From Homalodisca vitripennis (lineage: Eukaryota; Arthropoda; Insecta; Hemiptera; Cicadellidae), in contig NC_060214.1 in the NCBI RefSeq assembly GCF_021130785.1, positions 41,709,001 through 41,773,000 on the forward strand: 64,000 nucleotides of DNA, written 5' to 3'. The notes under the pieces are model-generated. The model saw nothing but the letters and a program-made list of their open reading frames with translations. It ran no database searches and was not told where the DNA came from. Below, in pieces: positions 20,303 to 33,660 of this stretch (position 1 is the first letter of the stretch; every line of letters starts with the position of its first letter). The translations under genes were made by a program, and so were the position numbers.

Positions 20303-22049
20303 GGAATAAACTTTCATTAAAATTTCCGCGGAGATTTTGAGTAACTGACATAATTAAAATATTTCTAACCACAAGTGGCTGACAGGAAAGACATAATTGC
20401 ACGTACAGCTTTATTTCAATTGCTATACTTATTTTATGCAACAATTGTCAACTAAAATTTATTATCTATACTGGCTTTAGATAATAGGTGTATATTTCAA
20501 AATTTCTTCTTAAATAATCAACATGAAAACCTTCTTTCTAGTAATAAGCTTCAAAATTTTAAGATAAACTCCAAAGAGGTCGTAAATATCAAGTAATATA
20601 TAAAAGTAAAATATATTGCCTATTTATTGCTGTTCATTGTTGTTATATCTTCCGTAGCATTGTATTAGGCTACTTAAAAAAGTTTAAGTATAGTGAAGTA
20701 TCGTAGACAATCTTCAAATATGAAGCATTCTCATTAATTTGTAACGGGATTTCTAGCCTAACTACAAAATTTGCTCAAATTGAATTTTCTGTAGAACAGC
20801 AAGTCAACCACAAAGCTTGTTTAAATTTTGTTCATTCATTGACAACGGTATTTAAATAAAATATAATTAAAGTTTATCACTATGTAGCGTTTTTAAAGCG
20901 ACATTGGTTGATTTTATTAATTAAAACTTAAATTAAATGACAATTTTCGGAAAATAAATATTGGGATTTAATTTTGAATTAGATTGTGAGAAGTTAGGAA
21001 AAAACGAATACGTAATCCTTTGGCAAGTTAGTACTGGTAATTTTAAATTATTAGGAAGGCTGTTCACTGCCTTGAATTGATCAGAACTTGTCTTTTACTT
21101 GAGTTACGTTAGATCTGAGAAGGCTATTGTTCTCCAGTTGGTTACGGCTTGGCCAATGAGAGAACACCGCGGCTGTCCATCAGAATTGGGGGAAAGAGGA
21201 AGACTATAAGCTCATAATTTTCGCCCTTCTTTTGATTATTATCGTGATTTTAGTTAATGACAGTCAGTGCACTGTGTTTTATAATTTTTATCTGCGAGGG
21301 ATTTTAAAGTAAGCAACAAATTTATTGTACGTTATATTGAAATAGTCTTCCAGATCTGATATTACATTAATTTTGTATTCTTTTTTATAGGAAAAATTTA
21401 ATTTATAGAAACTACAGATATCTGCATAACTGATTCTTGATGAACAATAGAATCATACAAGTTACTTTTGGTTCAAAATTGCAAGAAAAGTGAATTAAAA
21501 TTTAACTTTGTTAATAACTTTGATTTAATTTGGGAAATTTAATAATTTATTAATATTTAATTTGAACTGTTTTTATTATGAATTATTAATTGGAAATTAA
21601 TTGAACATTAATTATTGTTTTAGAGAGTTTTATCTGAATTGCAAAGACTTGAAGGTACAACTAGTGGAAAGAGAAGTTGATTTTTTATTTTGAATTTTGA
21701 GTGAACTTAGAAGTGAACATTTTTATTTTAGTTAATTCCAAGTAGTATTTAACTTTTGTTTGAAAACTTTATTGTTTTATTTCAGAAGAGAGCTCTAAAT
21801 TTAGTTTGATATACCTGATTAATATTTTTATTTCTTTCCAAAGGACCTTTTAAAATTACTAAACGGTTTGTCAATTCTTTGTGGAAAATATATTGATGAA
21901 AATTCTGATGAAATTTACTAGTGTAAAATAAATCCATTATATAAATTTAGACCTGTGCTTTTTATTTAAGACAATCCAGGTAATATTTAATAGTTTAAAA
22001 ATCTAGTAATAAATTTTACTGAATATTCACTCGGAGCTTACTAGTCAAG
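20303..22049. other. Gene-free stretch right of the LTR retrotransposon
   Basis: AT-rich, with no supported coding region. A less AT-rich patch at about 21,110-21,200 with GGCCAATGAGAGAACACCGC contains a CCAAT-box-like motif, but nothing downstream reads as a gene. Confidence 0.5.
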
Positions 22050-24155
22050 ATTATTATATATTGTCTTGGATGTTTGAATATCTACAATCCAAGTCGTTAT
22101 ATACTATCTATTTTGCATTTACTATATAGATAAGCGAACACAAAATATGACGTGTACATTTTAAATTAATATATAGATACCATACAACTCTCACGTAGAA
22201 CTACAACCTAGTAGGAGATTAGAGCTTTAGATATTCAGTAGCCTGTAGAGTTATAAGTAGCTCCAACCACCTCAATCACAATTATAGTCCGAGAAGTAAT
22301 AGAAAAAATCACGAGGACTGAAGTCCGGATATTGCTTTCTCTCGAATCCGATTTTTTCACCTCAGCCTTATTGTCCGGGAAGAAACTGTGTGACATATAA
22401 TGCAATCACTTACTCTTAACTTGCTAAATATATTTATATATCATTATATATTGCAGCAAAAGTTTGAAAAAAGTTATCAATATTAATAAAATTTAACAGC
22501 CATGTTTTCAATGTATTCTCAATTGTTTTCTATTTTACAATTTTTTATTTGAAAAAAAAATGTTGTACGCATAAAAGAAAAACATTTTTGGGAAATAGAC
22601 TTATTTACCTTCGGTCTCATGAACAGCCCCAGTATGTCACCTTTTGTTCTTTGGTAAACTCTGTCGTTCCTGTTTCCACTTTTCCCATAGAAAATGTTTA
22701 ATAATTTGAATAAAAATAAATATTTTAGTGGAAATATTCTTAGATATTTAGAAATAGGTAATGCAGATTCATATCTTTTCCTTTTTGCAAATATTCTTAT
22801 GAAGTGACTTTGTGTTACATTCAACGGTTGTATGGTGATATTGTCAGCAGCTCCCCAATTTTCTGTACCATAATTCATTTTTAAATGAATTTGTGCAAAA
22901 TAAAGTGTTCTTATTAATTTATCATCAATGAACTTCCTTAAAAAATAAGAACTTCTGATATTTCTTCTTAAACCTACATGAATGCTGTTTATATGCGGTT
23001 TACAGCTCAGTTTTTTCATCACTGTTTATTCACAAATATTTAATTTTTTGAACTTGATCGATAATTTCACAATTGCAGTTTGAAATGGCTTCAAAATCTA
23101 ATCTATGAAATTTTAGCACATTATTCAATTGGTATCCCTTGAAGTCAAAATTTATAAACTTAGTCTTAGACGCATTCAATACCATTCTGTTATTTTCACA
23201 CCATTTCCTGAATTTTATATAACTAACTATAACATAAAACAAATAATAAACAGTTTAGTTTTTAGTTATTTTCTAAAACTATGCATGTTACTCGGTAACT
23301 ACTGAAACAAAAGTCCACGCTCTCATTATAAACATCCACAAGGACTCTGAGAGCTGAGTTTGTTTTCTGCACTAATGAGGTGAGGACAATTTGTGGTAAA
23401 GATTGAAGTGGTCTTCAATGTTCTTAAACTATCTCACTGGTGGTGCACTTGTATGTAGGAATTAATTGATTGTAAAGTTGGGATAATCATCAACTTTGTA
23501 TTCCACGTTGTTTTAAAGTAATGTCATATATAATACAATTCGCTATTACACATTCGTAGTAAAAACTGAATATAGTATTGAATCCAAATAAAATCAAATA
23601 TTAAACCCTAATATTCCATTATAAAATCTTGTTTTCTTATCAAATAAGTTTTTTCCTGTTTTAAACTTTGCATTTTCAATAACACTTTTTCAAATATTCT
23701 GACACCTTTTAGTTTCGTGCTTTTAGGGAAAGAGTAATTGCTGTAAACTAAATTTAAACAACCATCACACACCTTTACTACATCTAAAACCTATAAAAAT
23801 GTATTCACTTGTATTTTTAATTTTAAATGGAAATTGTCTGTATTATTGCGTATTATATTTTATCATCCTGTTGTGAGCTATGTTCAAATTTTAAATCTCT
23901 ATGCCTTCGCAGAGCTACTTTAAAACGATTAAATGTACAAACTTAAAAGACAACCAATCGAGTTAGTAAAAACGCTTTATAATAAAGCCCATAAGTGATA
24001 TTTTACTAAAAACATAACAGCTTTGCCTCAGCGTTGAATTAAATAGCTAATTTTCATGATAATATAAATTTATTCTGTGGAAGAGTTAACTGCTATATAA
24101 AACTGCGTTGACAGCAATCGCTGTTGACCTGAGAGCCCGTCTGGCATTTCTATTA
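22050..24155 (-). repeat. Dispersed repeat, copy 2 (matches 3700-5455 and 63,555-64,000)
   Basis: Its 22,395-24,155 part matches copy 1. Its left part (about 22,080-22,420, including ATTGCTTTCTCTCGAA) matches 63,555-63,900, and a short reversed copy lies at 26,545-26,625. The intact sequence GTGACATATAATGCAATC at about 22,391 is the empty site for the mariner insertion in copy 1. Confidence 0.8.
22519..23242 (-). pseudogene. Non-LTR retrotransposon reverse transcriptase, C-terminal fragment (copy 2)
   Basis: Two minus-strand frames are visible. 23,030-23,242 has KWCENNRMVLNASKTKFI, the post-YXDD RT block. 22,519-23,022 has IRTLYFAQIHLKMNYGTENWG and VTQSHFIRIFAKRKRYE, then PLKYLFLFKLLNIFYGKSGN, the typical tail of Jockey/CR1-like RT proteins. 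The catalytic palm and the endonuclease are missing: the fragment is 5'-truncated near 23,245. A frameshift or stop separates the two frames. Confidence 0.75.
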
Positions 24156-24405
24156 AGAAGCCAGAGCTCTTAGACAAACATGCTGTGTTGTTTTGATGCT
24201 TTTGTATCTTATGTAAATTTTGTGACTGTTTATAAGCTCCATTTAGAACTTTGAATTAAAAGCTTAAAACCCTGTTCTCAAATGTCTATAATTTTATAAA
24301 CACGACATTTCATAAATATTAAATATGAGTAAGATATGACAATGGATCACCACTTGTCACGTAACAGGCTTTTTTAAGTTGGCATGCATATTTTCAAGTC
24401 TACAG

Positions 24406-24409
<4 letters not shown>

Positions 24410-24466
<57 letters not shown>
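24410..24466. repeat. (TA)n microsatellite
   Basis: Uninterrupted TA dinucleotide run of about 57 bp. Confidence 0.97.
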
Positions 24467-24468
<2 letters not shown>

Positions 24469-25410
24469 TTATATGTGTTACTATTCACATAGTAATATGT
24501 GGTATTAATTTGGTCAGTTTTTTTACAAGTTTTTTATTCAACTATTTTACCAGGTCATTATGGTTACCTACAAGATGAATGTATACCTTTTCGTTAACGC
24601 TCAAACAAATTTCCATGGGCAACAATGATTTTATCAGTTACGAAATACAATTTGTTTTTTAGTACATATCGAAGGTGCAATGCACCATCATTAAACTCAT
24701 ATTAAATATATAAAAAGAAAACTTTATGCAAATTTTATATTCCTAGGGTCATTTCGTTTTCCAGATGACGTGCAGACAGAAATAAGGCAGAAACGATTTA
24801 TTCTACCTCCTCTAGTAATACGCTTCGATAACGCTCAGCTAATAATATATTTGAAGTATAATCAAATAACGTTCACATACTCTTACATACAATTTCTTTA
24901 ATGGTCTGCACGTATATCACCTCCCTGAGACACTACATTGATATGAATCAAAGAAGTGAATTCCATAGTAAAGAAACAAATTTATACGGCGATAAATATT
25001 GGGTAGTCTGGATAAAGCGGAGTACGAAGTAACAGCTAGTATATCATATGCTTTATACCGAGAAATAGATAATTAACCTGTGGCTTGGATTACAGTAGAA
25101 TTATGTCATTAGCTTTAATATCATAAACAATAATCGATGAAAATAATTTTTAATATGTTAAAAACGTTTTTATAACAGAGTAAGAAATCAAATTCAAAAA
25201 TTTGAAGTATAAATTGTTATTTAATAATCTTTTATTATGTAAGTAACCGTTACTAGTGATCTTTAGAGGAATCAATCATGCAAGAGAAATAGTGTTGCTA
25301 TTTGTTTATCTTTTGTAACATTAGACTATAACAAATATACTTTCAATATCTAGACACAGAAAGAAGGTAAAACATTAGATATAAGATATACGTATGGGAT
25401 AAGGCATATA

Positions 25411-25493
25411 ATTCAGTGCTGATGTCGATAGGCTGAACGCTGATTACCTACACCTGCTGATAAAACCATTCATCAGCGGTTTACCAGGGACGA
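25411..25493 (-). repeat. Dispersed hairpin repeat, copy 1
   Basis: On the minus strand this matches 37,970-38,056 and 60,777-60,863 across about 85 bp: GCTGATGAATGGTTTTATCA forms a stem-loop, followed by AATCAGCGTTCAG and ATCAGCACTGAA blocks. See copies 2 and 3. Confidence 0.75.
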
Positions 25494-25650
25494 CAATCAC
25501 TCTAGCGCATTCTTGAAGATTCCTTGTCACGGGTGTCAGAGAATCCTACCAAATGTGGGGCTGAACAAATTTGATTTCTGTCCGACTCTGTTTTTCTGAC
25601 TATCTGTCAGTCCCTCCGTATTAAGTATCAAAAATGAACTGTCATACATA

Positions 25651-25676
25651 ATATATTATATATATATATATATATA
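25651..25676. repeat. Short (TA)n run
   Basis: About 26 bp of TA dinucleotides with one interruption. Confidence 0.85.
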
Positions 25677-26544
25677 ACTTACGGGATTTTCCATGTATTT
25701 GCCATTATTCATTGATACAAGAAATCAGTAACATGTTTCGTTTTCATATTTATAATTTGATTTCTTTTTCAGATATTCTTTATTTTAATATTTCATGGTT
25801 ATTACGTGTTAAGTTATTTTCCTTCACAGTCCTTCCTTCATCAAATACATAAATTTAAAAATAGACTACTTGGTTTAGATCAAATTCTAGAAAAAACATA
25901 GATAATTTAAAACTCACTGATATAGATGGTTTTCATTTAGCAATAATTAAAACATAAAAACCATTAATAGATAAAAAATCGTTCTCTTTGAACCTTTATG
26001 ATTGTTTTTATAATAACAAAGATTTTTATTGTAAACATGCAACGGAGAAACTAAAGAATGTTGATTATATAATCCCGTTCGTAAACAACAGTATTTGATA
26101 TCATGCCGGAATAATAAATACAAATATCATTTTTATTTCACCACAAGTGTTTTTAATTCAGTGTGAAACAAAAGTTGATATAATTAATACCGCAGTATAG
26201 ATATAAATATGATTAAATTACATTGATCTTTTTTTGTTTAAATTATATATTTTATTAAAGTTTCTGTACTTGCTCTTAATTTTTATAATCACTTATTAAA
26301 TACGTTTTGAATAAATTCAGCACTACCATCCTAACTGATACATCAATAAACATTTGTTATACCTCGGTATAATGTAGGTATACATAACCTTTACAATACA
26401 CGTAGTTATTCAATCTAAAGTTATTACCCTTACAAAATCAGTGGATATCTATATTACATAACTGTTAGGGATTTATTCCATAAATTAAAATTTACACTAA
26501 ATAGTAACAGTGGTGTTAAATATCGCGGAATTTTTATTCAAACA

Positions 26545-26625
26545 ATAAATATAGCCGTAGTGAATGAATGAAAATTTGCTTTTGGCTTCGAGAGAAAGCA
26601 ATATTCTGATTCCATTCATCTTGAT
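26545..26625 (-). repeat. Reversed fragment of the 22-kb dispersed repeat
   Basis: On the minus strand the block ATATTGCTTTCTCTCGAAGC is shared with 22,330-22,350 and 63,792-63,812, with weaker similarity on both sides. Confidence 0.6.
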
Positions 26626-29600
26626 TCTCTTCAGTTATTCGTCTCTATTTATGGTATTTGATGCTAATTATAATGGAAGAAATAAATACACCAAATCATG
26701 TGAAATATTATACGCATCGCTGAGGTTTTTTCCATAAATATTTTATAGTTTATTTCATTCTTGAGATACCCAGTAGACAGATTGAAAGTTATAGGGAAAA
26801 GAAACTGTTCCATTCCCAAGATGCTCAACCAGGTTTCACGGATGGTCAAGTACTTTTCTATTTAGAAATTAAAACTAGTCAAAAATGCTTTAAAGTCTAC
26901 AAATAAAATCATTCTCTAGATCATATTGCAACAAGTTAAGTTACATTTTTAATTACTGCACTTGTTAAAATATCATATAATTGTACTCAGTTCCCCTGCT
27001 AATTTCTGTAATCTGTGATTTTCACATTGGCATATGGTTATCATAAGATCAATGTCCGCTGATCGCTCAGTTAAATCCGATTGAGTAGCATCCACCATCT
27101 TCAAACTCAGTGTATCCTTTATAGAATTGAAGTTTCATTCAGAATTTAAAGTTTATACGTCAGTTTCTTCTCATGATATCGAGCAGAAAAACCAGACATA
27201 CAGACTAACAGATGGAAATGAAAGTGTTCCAGTAATTCTGTGGAAGGCTAGCACTCCACCATTAAAACAAGAGTTATCGTGTTATCTATCTACCGTGTAT
27301 TAAAATTATTTATGTACTGTCGTTCATGATACAGTAACCAGAACAGTGATCGGTTTATAGACCAGATTACTTCTGTTATTTCAGGCAGAGGATTGATTGT
27401 TCGTGTGTAAATGTTTTCCTTCCTTCGACCGAACTCTTTGTTGACTTGTGGGCTTACAGTTTATTTATGTATAACTGATATCTCACATAAATTGCAGTGT
27501 ATAGTAACTTTTAACAATATTTTAATTTACATATTGAATTCGGTTTTTGAATACTATCCAGATATTTATTATTATTCAACTTGCACCTTCAAGTATAATT
27601 GGCAAACAGCAAAATATTATGAGTAATAATACATATCATAGTACACGGTTATAGATTTTTACTAATATTATACTAGCTTTTATGAAGTGAAACATTTTTT
27701 GGTAAAATATAATAGTTATTCTATAAAGAACGATATATTTATGAAGATTTATATAAGGTAGAAGATACACATTACAACGTTGAGGGGCTGCAAAAATTAG
27801 AGTTTTTAAATACTATCCAGATACTAATTCTTATTTAATTTCTAGCTTCTACAGAAAGTGAAGAAACACGCAGCAAATTGTTATATGAAATATTGCAAAT
27901 CATAGTATTCGGTTATACTTTTTACTAAAATTATACAAGCATTTACGAAGTGAAACATTTTTTTTAATATAATGATTTTGCAGTAAATAAATTTATATTT
28001 ATGATTTATATAAGTTACAAGTTATCCATTATAATATTGAAAGGCTTGAAATAAATCATTTTCCGTTTTTTCTGTCTGTCTGTCCGAAATATGTCTCGAA
28101 AAAGAACTGACCTTTATACTTGACTTGATGTTTTGCTTTATTTCTGATAAGCTACCTTGATGCATGTCATCCTATAGGATTTTGTTAAGCGTCATCAAAC
28201 ATTGGCCAAGCGGTTACCTTGGTATGAAACCGCTTAGTTGGTATGAAAGAAATAAAATTTACTTTGGTCTGTATATACGATAGCTGTTAAATGATGTCAC
28301 TTAGTAGGTTGAAATATATGGTGAAACTATCGCTACTACTTCTACGTACGTAGTGAAATGGTATGCATTATGGTTAATGGTATTGGAAGTCTCAATTTAT
28401 GTTGGTTACATAATTATTTAGTCTGATTAAATCGGTAACTATGTTGATACCAGCGAAAAAACACAACATAAATAAGCAAATGGAGTACACTGCGAAAGGT
28501 AACTGCATGCCTTTTTTCAGTACCTTATAAACACATGTGATTATATTACTTTATTCCACTTGCTCTTATAAACTTTGCTATGGTGACTTTTTAAATACCG
28601 ATAAATTTTGTATAATGTCTTTGGCTATCGCTATGAGTTCTATCTAATGGTTTATCTTCTGTCTGTTTAACTATCTGCAATTTTTTACCGATTTACGATT
28701 ATTTCTAAATTGAATTGTGCTATAGACCTTTTACTTTAAACATAGTTTTTGAATAACCAACGTCATATATGATGATGGGCCCGTCCTTATATGGAATTTC
28801 ACTTAGAATTTAAATGCATAACTTCCCGCAGTATATCTCGAGAACTATTTCAGTTGCATCCTTTAAATTTTGCTAGAAACCTTCATTTCCAAATAGACAA
28901 GAATGAGTTCCAATAATGAATAAAGCTTGGAAAAAATATATGAATAAAGACAACAGCTTCCCTCCTCTCTCGCTGTTCTGAAGTTGTAAATTTCCTTATT
29001 ATTGAGTTGAGTTTAAATTATTGACTGTACAGGTTTAAATCGTACATTTGTGTGAAAATATATAAGTTTTCGGTAGCAAATAGATAATTATTTATTACAA
29101 TGTTTCTAAATTAACCTATGTGAAAGGGGTTGTTTATCTGATTGTTTGGTTGTAGGAAATACCTACTATGATATAAATAAACTAAACATTTTTCATGCAA
29201 TTCATCGAAACCTTTTACGCCACATTTCATATAGCAAGCATGTTGTAATCTTTTAATCGCTCATTATTCTTTAAGAAGCTAAATCTATACTTAGATACTT
29301 GAATACATATACTTAAGTAAATCATGGAAAACGTAGTAAGTACTATACATTTTAATAGAAACCGTTTTTAAAGTCTTGTGTAATGTGTATAAAATAGAAT
29401 AAGCAACCCTTAGACAAAGATATCATAAATAATTACTTTTATGCATCAGTGTTCTAAATTATGAAAATTAAAAACTAATTATGTCTTAGTCAAAGCTAAA
29501 CTTCCGACTACAAGTTACAACGAACCGATTAATTACTCCAAGGTGAGATTTTGTACTAATATTCTCTCGCACGCTTAAACAAAATCTTTAGGCGTTCCGC

Positions 29601-31726
29601 CAATATTTATAAAAAATTCGAGGGTAATGTTATAATTTTTGCATATAAACTAAACAGTACACACAATTTTTTCACGTATATGTATAGTTTAAAGTTTTTA
29701 ATTATTGTTTCTCATTAAAATAACTATGTGATCCAAGTGAAATGTATAAAGACATTCACTCAATATATTTTATTTTGGGCATAATCCGTACAAAGTAAAA
29801 TATTATTCTTGAATAACAAAACTCCATATAAATTACTAAGTACAGGTTTATCAGTCCTATTGGCTGGAGCAACAAATGAAAAGTATTGATTTATTTTATT
29901 GTACGTAATCCAACGATGAAGTTCATAATATTATGGATAAGCCAGATTTTAAATTCTTGCATTCATATCCTTAACTCACTCGATACTCCTATTCCCTGAT
30001 ATAGAATTTCATTTGTAAAACACAGTGACATATTATATGCTCAATTCAGATAGACTATTGAATGTATACAGCTTTTTTTCATTAGTAAAAAAATTACTGG
30101 AAGCAACTGTAAAATACTTCCTCAGGTTACATAGTAAAATCATCTCTCTTTATCCAAAAGTTATTGCTAGTACAATTATATAACACTCATTTTTCTATTT
30201 TTATACCTTTTTTCGAAAATTTACTGATATGTTAATAACTTTTCTGCTATTTGGGGTAGAGACGAATCCAAAAATCAGGGATTATCATCATGATTCGACA
30301 GCTATAAATGTTTGCAAACACCCCAACTTTCTTTTATTCGTATAGATATATTTACGTATTTATTTTGCATACGCTGATAAACTCCATACAACTCAATTAA
30401 TTTACAAGCTGATCTGCATTCGCCAAACAAGACCATTAATCACTTGTTGATTAAATTACCTCGCTATCGCCGTTACTAATTAACGAGTAATTAACGCTAC
30501 CTTTTATGATCATAGGTATACGATATGGCTTTTATATACGATATTGTACTCCTTTTTAATAGATTTACATTCTATTAACGATGATATGTGAAGTCGTATT
30601 TTTTGAACTGGATAGATTATATAAAGTATATTATAATAAAAGTATTAATTAATATAATTTACTTAGCAAACGTTTTCGTTAACCACTTATAGTATGAGAA
30701 ATTAGGATATTTGCGAGGAATTGCTCGATAATTGTCTGAAATACAAATAGCAGAGAGAGTTACGCCATACCACTGTGTGTTGTGGTTTAAAGTAAAATTT
30801 CAAGCCTATAGCTCATTTCATTAGAGTCGTAAGGTATTATGGAAAGTGGTAAAATGTCATAAGTTTTTTCTAATTTGATTAAAAATGTGTTTCTTAAGCG
30901 ATGTTTTCATTACTATCCTAATCATCCCTAAAACCAATGTACAATTTTATACTAACACTCAGCCATTTTCAATATAATGAAATGTTCCATAATCGAAATC
31001 GATATATTTTATATTGCAATAAACATTCGTTATAAATATTGAGTCTATGGTTCCTAAGATATCTGGTACACAGACTGTCAGAAATTAAAATTCTCAATAC
31101 CCTCGAGTCGCAGCCGTCAAATAGCTGGGAGATATTCAGTCCCAGAGTAGTATAGGCTTCCAAATTTATAGTTTGCAGTAGAAATTTTTAACTGTATATT
31201 AAGATATAACTAACCCAAATTGTTTACTTTGTGGGCATTTTACAATATTAAGCTTTATGCACTGTGACAGATATCTACAAATAACGAACTGGGCTATCGG
31301 TTACAATTACCTAAGTAAAATTCAAAAAAGATTTAGAAAAAAAATTGGATAAATTCACCCAGGGGGTATAAAGTTTTTTTTTAAATATTTATTTATGCCT
31401 AAACATTGCGTAATAACCAAATTCAAATTACATTAATCGTCATAGTTCTACTGTGCAACTTCGTGCTACTTTAAAACTGTGGGATTTTGTCTTGTTCCCG
31501 TTATATTTCAGGTAATTTTTTAAAATTCCTATGCAAACTTACTACTAAGTGATTTCTCATTAATGTCCAAAACTACACTAATTAGTCCGAAAGACTAACT
31601 ATTTTAAAGGATTATATTAATCGTTTGTTCAAATTGGAAAAATTAAGTATTCTACATGAAAATTTGCTTTCTTCTTTGTTTCTTCAAATTATTCATCATA
31701 AATTAATAATGAAACAAATAAAAGAG

Positions 31727-31728
<2 letters not shown>

Positions 31729-31781
<53 letters not shown>
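31729..31781. repeat. (TA)n microsatellite
   Basis: About 53 bp of uninterrupted TA dinucleotides in the left palindrome arm. No equally placed run was found in the right arm. Confidence 0.97.
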
Positions 31782-31782
<1 letters not shown>

Positions 31783-33429
31783 CTTATTAAAATATATTAA
31801 TAATTTGAATAAACAATATTAAAACTGTTTACTAAACAAAAAATATTTTTCAGTTTAAAATGAAAAAAGTAAATTTTTTAATAAATTGTACAATTCAATA
31901 ATACTGGTAACTAATCTCCATATATAGAAATGAAATTTCATATTTATGATTTCAGAGTATTATTACTAACAGCTGACATTATATTAAAAATACACGACAA
32001 TTTGGATGTTTGTGCTTCTATTTTATAATAACTTTTATTTGTCATTGTGCCAAAATTTTACATAAATATCCAAGTTTATGTTTAAAACTTTTTGAAAGGC
32101 TCCATCATAACATTTTATTATTGCTAATCACTTCCTGAATACTATTTACCAGTTTAATTCCCTCGGACCTTAAAGGTCCTCTATTTACGTTTATTGGGCC
32201 TTAGCTTTTTAATAGTTATGTATAAACACTATTAATAAAGAATTCTTATGAATTATGTTTCTTAAATTATTGCGCATTAAAAATAACATATTGAATTTCC
32301 ACCGTGTTTTTAGTTAAGGCTGGTAAAATATTGCTATAAAATAGCCATATTTTAGCTGATTGCTATAAAAATGTCTTCGCTATAAATATATGCTATAAAA
32401 AAAACATAAAGACAGAATTCTTTCTTGTAACCAAAGGAAGATCAAGGATAAGTCCATCCTCTTAAGAGTTGCCCACCACAAAGGGCCGAGCCCGGATATG
32501 GCTTAAGTTGCCATCAGCCCTTTGTGTTGAAATAATTGTTGATTCCTTCTATCACTTTATTGTAGAGATAAATGTTTTTATCGATTTCATTCACAAAAAA
32601 CTTGCTTTGCTACATATTTCTTTTCCAGGAAGAATCATCTAAATATTACATAATTCTTTGAAAATATGAAGACACCTTTTGTGGTCCTTTAGTTTTGAGG
32701 GATTCTAATTTTATCCATTTCAGAGAACTAAATGGGTTTTTTATTCCACTTACTAATTTTATTCAAAACTATTGATAGATTTAATTAGTATGATAAAACG
32801 TTCTCCGTATTTATAATAATTGTGACAGTGAATGGGGTCAATTGACAAATAGTTTTGTCCTTGTGTTTTTTTTAAGTAATTAAAAATATTAAAAACTTGT
32901 ACAGATGTACATATTTTGGATAGGCCGATAGTAAAATAATAATAGTAAGCAGTAGCAATAGTAGTAGAAATTAACCAAAATTTTTCCATACTAAGCCTAG
33001 TATGTCTGCTTACTGTACAGGGGTTAAAAAGAGACACACTATTTAAATATTGTAATGCCTCATACTGAAAAACTAAATTCTTTTGGTATAATTACTACTT
33101 TGCTCACAAACCTAAATCGGGGAATTTTGGAAGAAACTCAACCATTGCAAATCATAAGCTCCATAGAGTGACCCCTATTTTTGATATTTCTTATAAAAGA
33201 AAACTAAAAACGAAAACTAAAGGTCTCTATCTTAATAAGTCCAAAATGGCGCCCACTTGGAAATATTAGAATCACAATGAAACAATACTTATAAGCTACG
33301 CATAATTAACCTTATGAAGTTTCAAAAAACTTTAAAATTGAAACACCACTCAGTGATGTCTTTGGTAATAGAGATTTTTTTGGTAATACGTATTTTTTAG
33401 TACTTCATAGCATAACGTTTCGAAACTAT

Positions 33430-33660
33430 TGAGTGACCTGCCAGATCAGTAAGGCTGTCACCAATCGATTACTTTTTGTGGAATTATGACAAAGACAGAG
33501 TATACAAATCAAAGCTATAAGATCTTTATGATCTGAGAAATCACATTGTTCAGTAAATACTCAACCAACATCACAGTGAGTTGTAACAAATGTACAACAC
33601 TCTGGCACATTGTCAAGCAGCTGAGGGGTCGCAATTTGAACATTTCATGTTTTGGGAATA
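33430..33660 (+). pseudogene. Mariner-type transposase fossil in the left arm
   Basis: The plus strand keeps decayed C-terminal transposase text: DYFLWNYDKDRVYKSKL, then DLYDLRNHIVQ, and near 33,605-33,650 AAEGSQFEHFM. The family form is a D..PLDYFLWGYVK..VY block followed by a HFEH-type tail. Stops interrupt it (for example after YKSKL and after IVQ). Its mirror copy is at 40,960-41,165. The N-terminal half was not recognised. Confidence 0.65.

Larger units (their letters stand above)
24467..29949. other. Gene-free AT-rich stretch
   Basis: No coding region supported. It contains a hairpin repeat copy (25,411-25,493), a short TA run (25,651-25,676), a reversed fragment of the 22-kb repeat (26,545-26,625), and pieces of a TCTGTCTGTC-type dispersed repeat near 27,140-27,220 (minus), 28,065-28,200 and 28,780-28,890. 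Confidence 0.55.

Noticed and set aside
21110..21200. Promoter or first exon with a CCAAT box
   Set aside because: Only composition and one short motif support it; no open frame, splice site or repeat partner followed.
31625..31822. Plus-strand frame with Tyr-Ile repeats
   Set aside because: Produced by the TA microsatellite; the same holds for the Tyr-Ile part of the frame that starts at 55,748, where only the end after 55,961 is real.
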